DNA from: Prevotellaceae bacterium
GTDB lineage: Bacteria; Bacteroidota; Bacteroidia; Bacteroidales; Bacteroidaceae
NCBI GenBank assembly: GCA_031262265.1
Contig: JAISIB010000198.1
Span: 1 to 13,707 of the forward strand
Direction of reading: 5' to 3'
Length of the DNA stretch: 13,707 bases
How positions within the stretch are numbered: the first letter of the stretch is position 1; each line of letters starts with the position of its first letter. Made by a program: the position numbers and the translations under genes. The notes under the pieces are model-generated. The model did no database searches. It was not told the DNA's origin and saw nothing but the letters and a program-made list of their open reading frames with translations. This document shows positions 13,071 to 13,707 of this stretch, in pieces.

Positions 13071-13707
13071 AGTTTCGTAGATACATCGCGCTTCGGCAAA
13101 TCGTACAGCGGGAATGTCGCCGTTTAGTCGCGCGACCGCTCTATTTATTTTGCATGGTGATTGCGCCGCTCTTTTGTTATTTCTTCTTTACCACACTAAT
13201 GGACGCAGGATTGCCGACCGACTTGCCGGTAGCCATAGTCGACTTGGATAATACCCCTACGTCGCGGACGCTGATTCGTAACTTGGATGCTTTTGCGCAG
13301 ACGTCGGTAAGTGAGCGATACGCTGACGTATCACAAGCTCGGCAGGCCATGCAACGCGGTGAAATCTACGGTTTCTACTATATTCCGAAAGGGCTGTCCG
13401 AAGATGCGCAGGCGCAACGACAACCGATCGTCTCTTTCTATACGAACAACGCTTATTTGATTGCCGGCTCGTTGCTGTTCCGCGACATGAAGATGATGAG
13501 CGAATTGGCGTCAGGTTCTGCCGCGCGACAAGTACTTTACGCGAAAGGAGCTACGGAAAGTCAGGCGATGGCCTATTTGCAACCCATCGTGATAGATACT
13601 CATCCGATAAATAATCCTTGGCTTAATTACTCGGTATATCTTTGTAATACGCTCGTACCGGGCGTGTTGATGCTGATGATATTCTTGGTAACGGTTTATT
13701 CTATCGG
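13067..13707 (+). CDS. ABC-2-type transporter permease, 5' part
   Basis: The frame starting at ATG 13067 stays open to the window edge, giving 213 codons of an incomplete protein (MKFRRYIALRQIVQRECRRL...). A first membrane helix at about 24-44 (PLYLFCMVIAPLFCYFFFTT) is followed by an extracytoplasmic domain starting LPVAIVDLDNTPTSRTLIRNLDA. This arrangement is characteristic of ABC-2 permeases such as E. coli YhhJ, YbhS and YbhR. A second hydrophobic segment begins at about 194 (LVPGVLMLMIFLVTVYSI) and is cut by the edge. It is translationally coupled to the adaptor gene. The substrate is unknown, since these exporters handle drugs, lipids or other molecules. The partner ATPase, and often a second permease, would be expected downstream or elsewhere. 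Confidence 0.9.
   Translation, partial: MKFRRYIALRQIVQRECRRLVARPLYLFCMVIAPLFCYFFFTTLMDAGLPTDLPVAIVDLDNTPTSRTLIRNLDAFAQTSVSERYADVSQARQAMQRGEIYGFYYIPKGLSEDAQAQRQPIVSFYTNNAYLIAGSLLFRDMKMMSELASGSAARQVLYAKGATESQAMAYLQPIVIDTHPINNPWLNYSVYLCNTLVPGVLMLMIFLVTVYSI

Noticed and set aside
1..13707. CRISPR array, tRNA, rRNA or insertion sequence
   Set aside because: No regularly spaced repeats, no tRNA-like T-loop (GGTTCGAATCC-type) sequence in a suitable context, and no transposase frame or IS-like terminal repeats were seen.

Overview
The window looks like chromosomal DNA of a Bacteroidales bacterium (phylum Bacteroidota) of roughly medium GC. Three things point there. Gene content: ispE divergent from dnaB, an E. 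coli-like kbl, and a lipoprotein with LruC/DUF4842-type motifs. Promoters: matches to the Bacteroides -7 element TAnnTTTG lie just upstream of most transcription units. Signal sequences: the TolC-like protein has a probable cleavage site after NAQ, and the lipoprotein has a lipobox cysteine followed by an acidic stretch. I cannot name the genus.

Region 1 (about 1-2550) is an AT-richer cassette of three tightly packed plus-strand genes. The first is a beta-class DNA methyltransferase whose C-terminal tail has a staphylococcal-nuclease-like fold with its catalytic residues apparently replaced. The second is a small single-pass membrane protein of unknown function. The third is a restriction endonuclease of the MjaI family, whose founding member cuts CTAG. 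The upstream region has a perfect 7-bp inverted repeat and a -7 element, both of which argue for a methyltransferase start at 167 rather than 119. Reading the whole window by eye I found no CTAG tetranucleotide, which fits a CTAG-specific system but does not prove one. The cassette ends 7 bp from the convergent 3' end of ispE.

Region 2 (2552-8490) holds core genes. ispE (non-mevalonate isoprenoid pathway) and dnaB (replicative helicase) diverge from a 72-bp intergenic region with a -7 element for each. kbl (threonine/glycine metabolism) converges on dnaB across a small hairpin. Upstream of kbl, and also on the minus strand, is a large exported lipoprotein with two Asp/Asn-rich, possibly calcium-binding motifs and its own intrinsic terminator.

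Region 3 (8598-13707) is on the plus strand. murB (peptidoglycan precursor synthesis) and a PhnP-like metallo-beta-lactamase-fold hydrolase form one unit. After a 118-bp gap with nested inverted repeats and a new promoter comes an export operon: TolC-like outer membrane channel, HlyD-like periplasmic adaptor, and an ABC-2-type inner membrane permease that runs off the right edge. No ATPase for this exporter lies in the window.

The part most deserving attention is the three-gene restriction-modification cassette with its fused nuclease-fold domain, embedded membrane protein and operator-like palindrome. No tRNA, rRNA, CRISPR array, transposase or integrase was seen.
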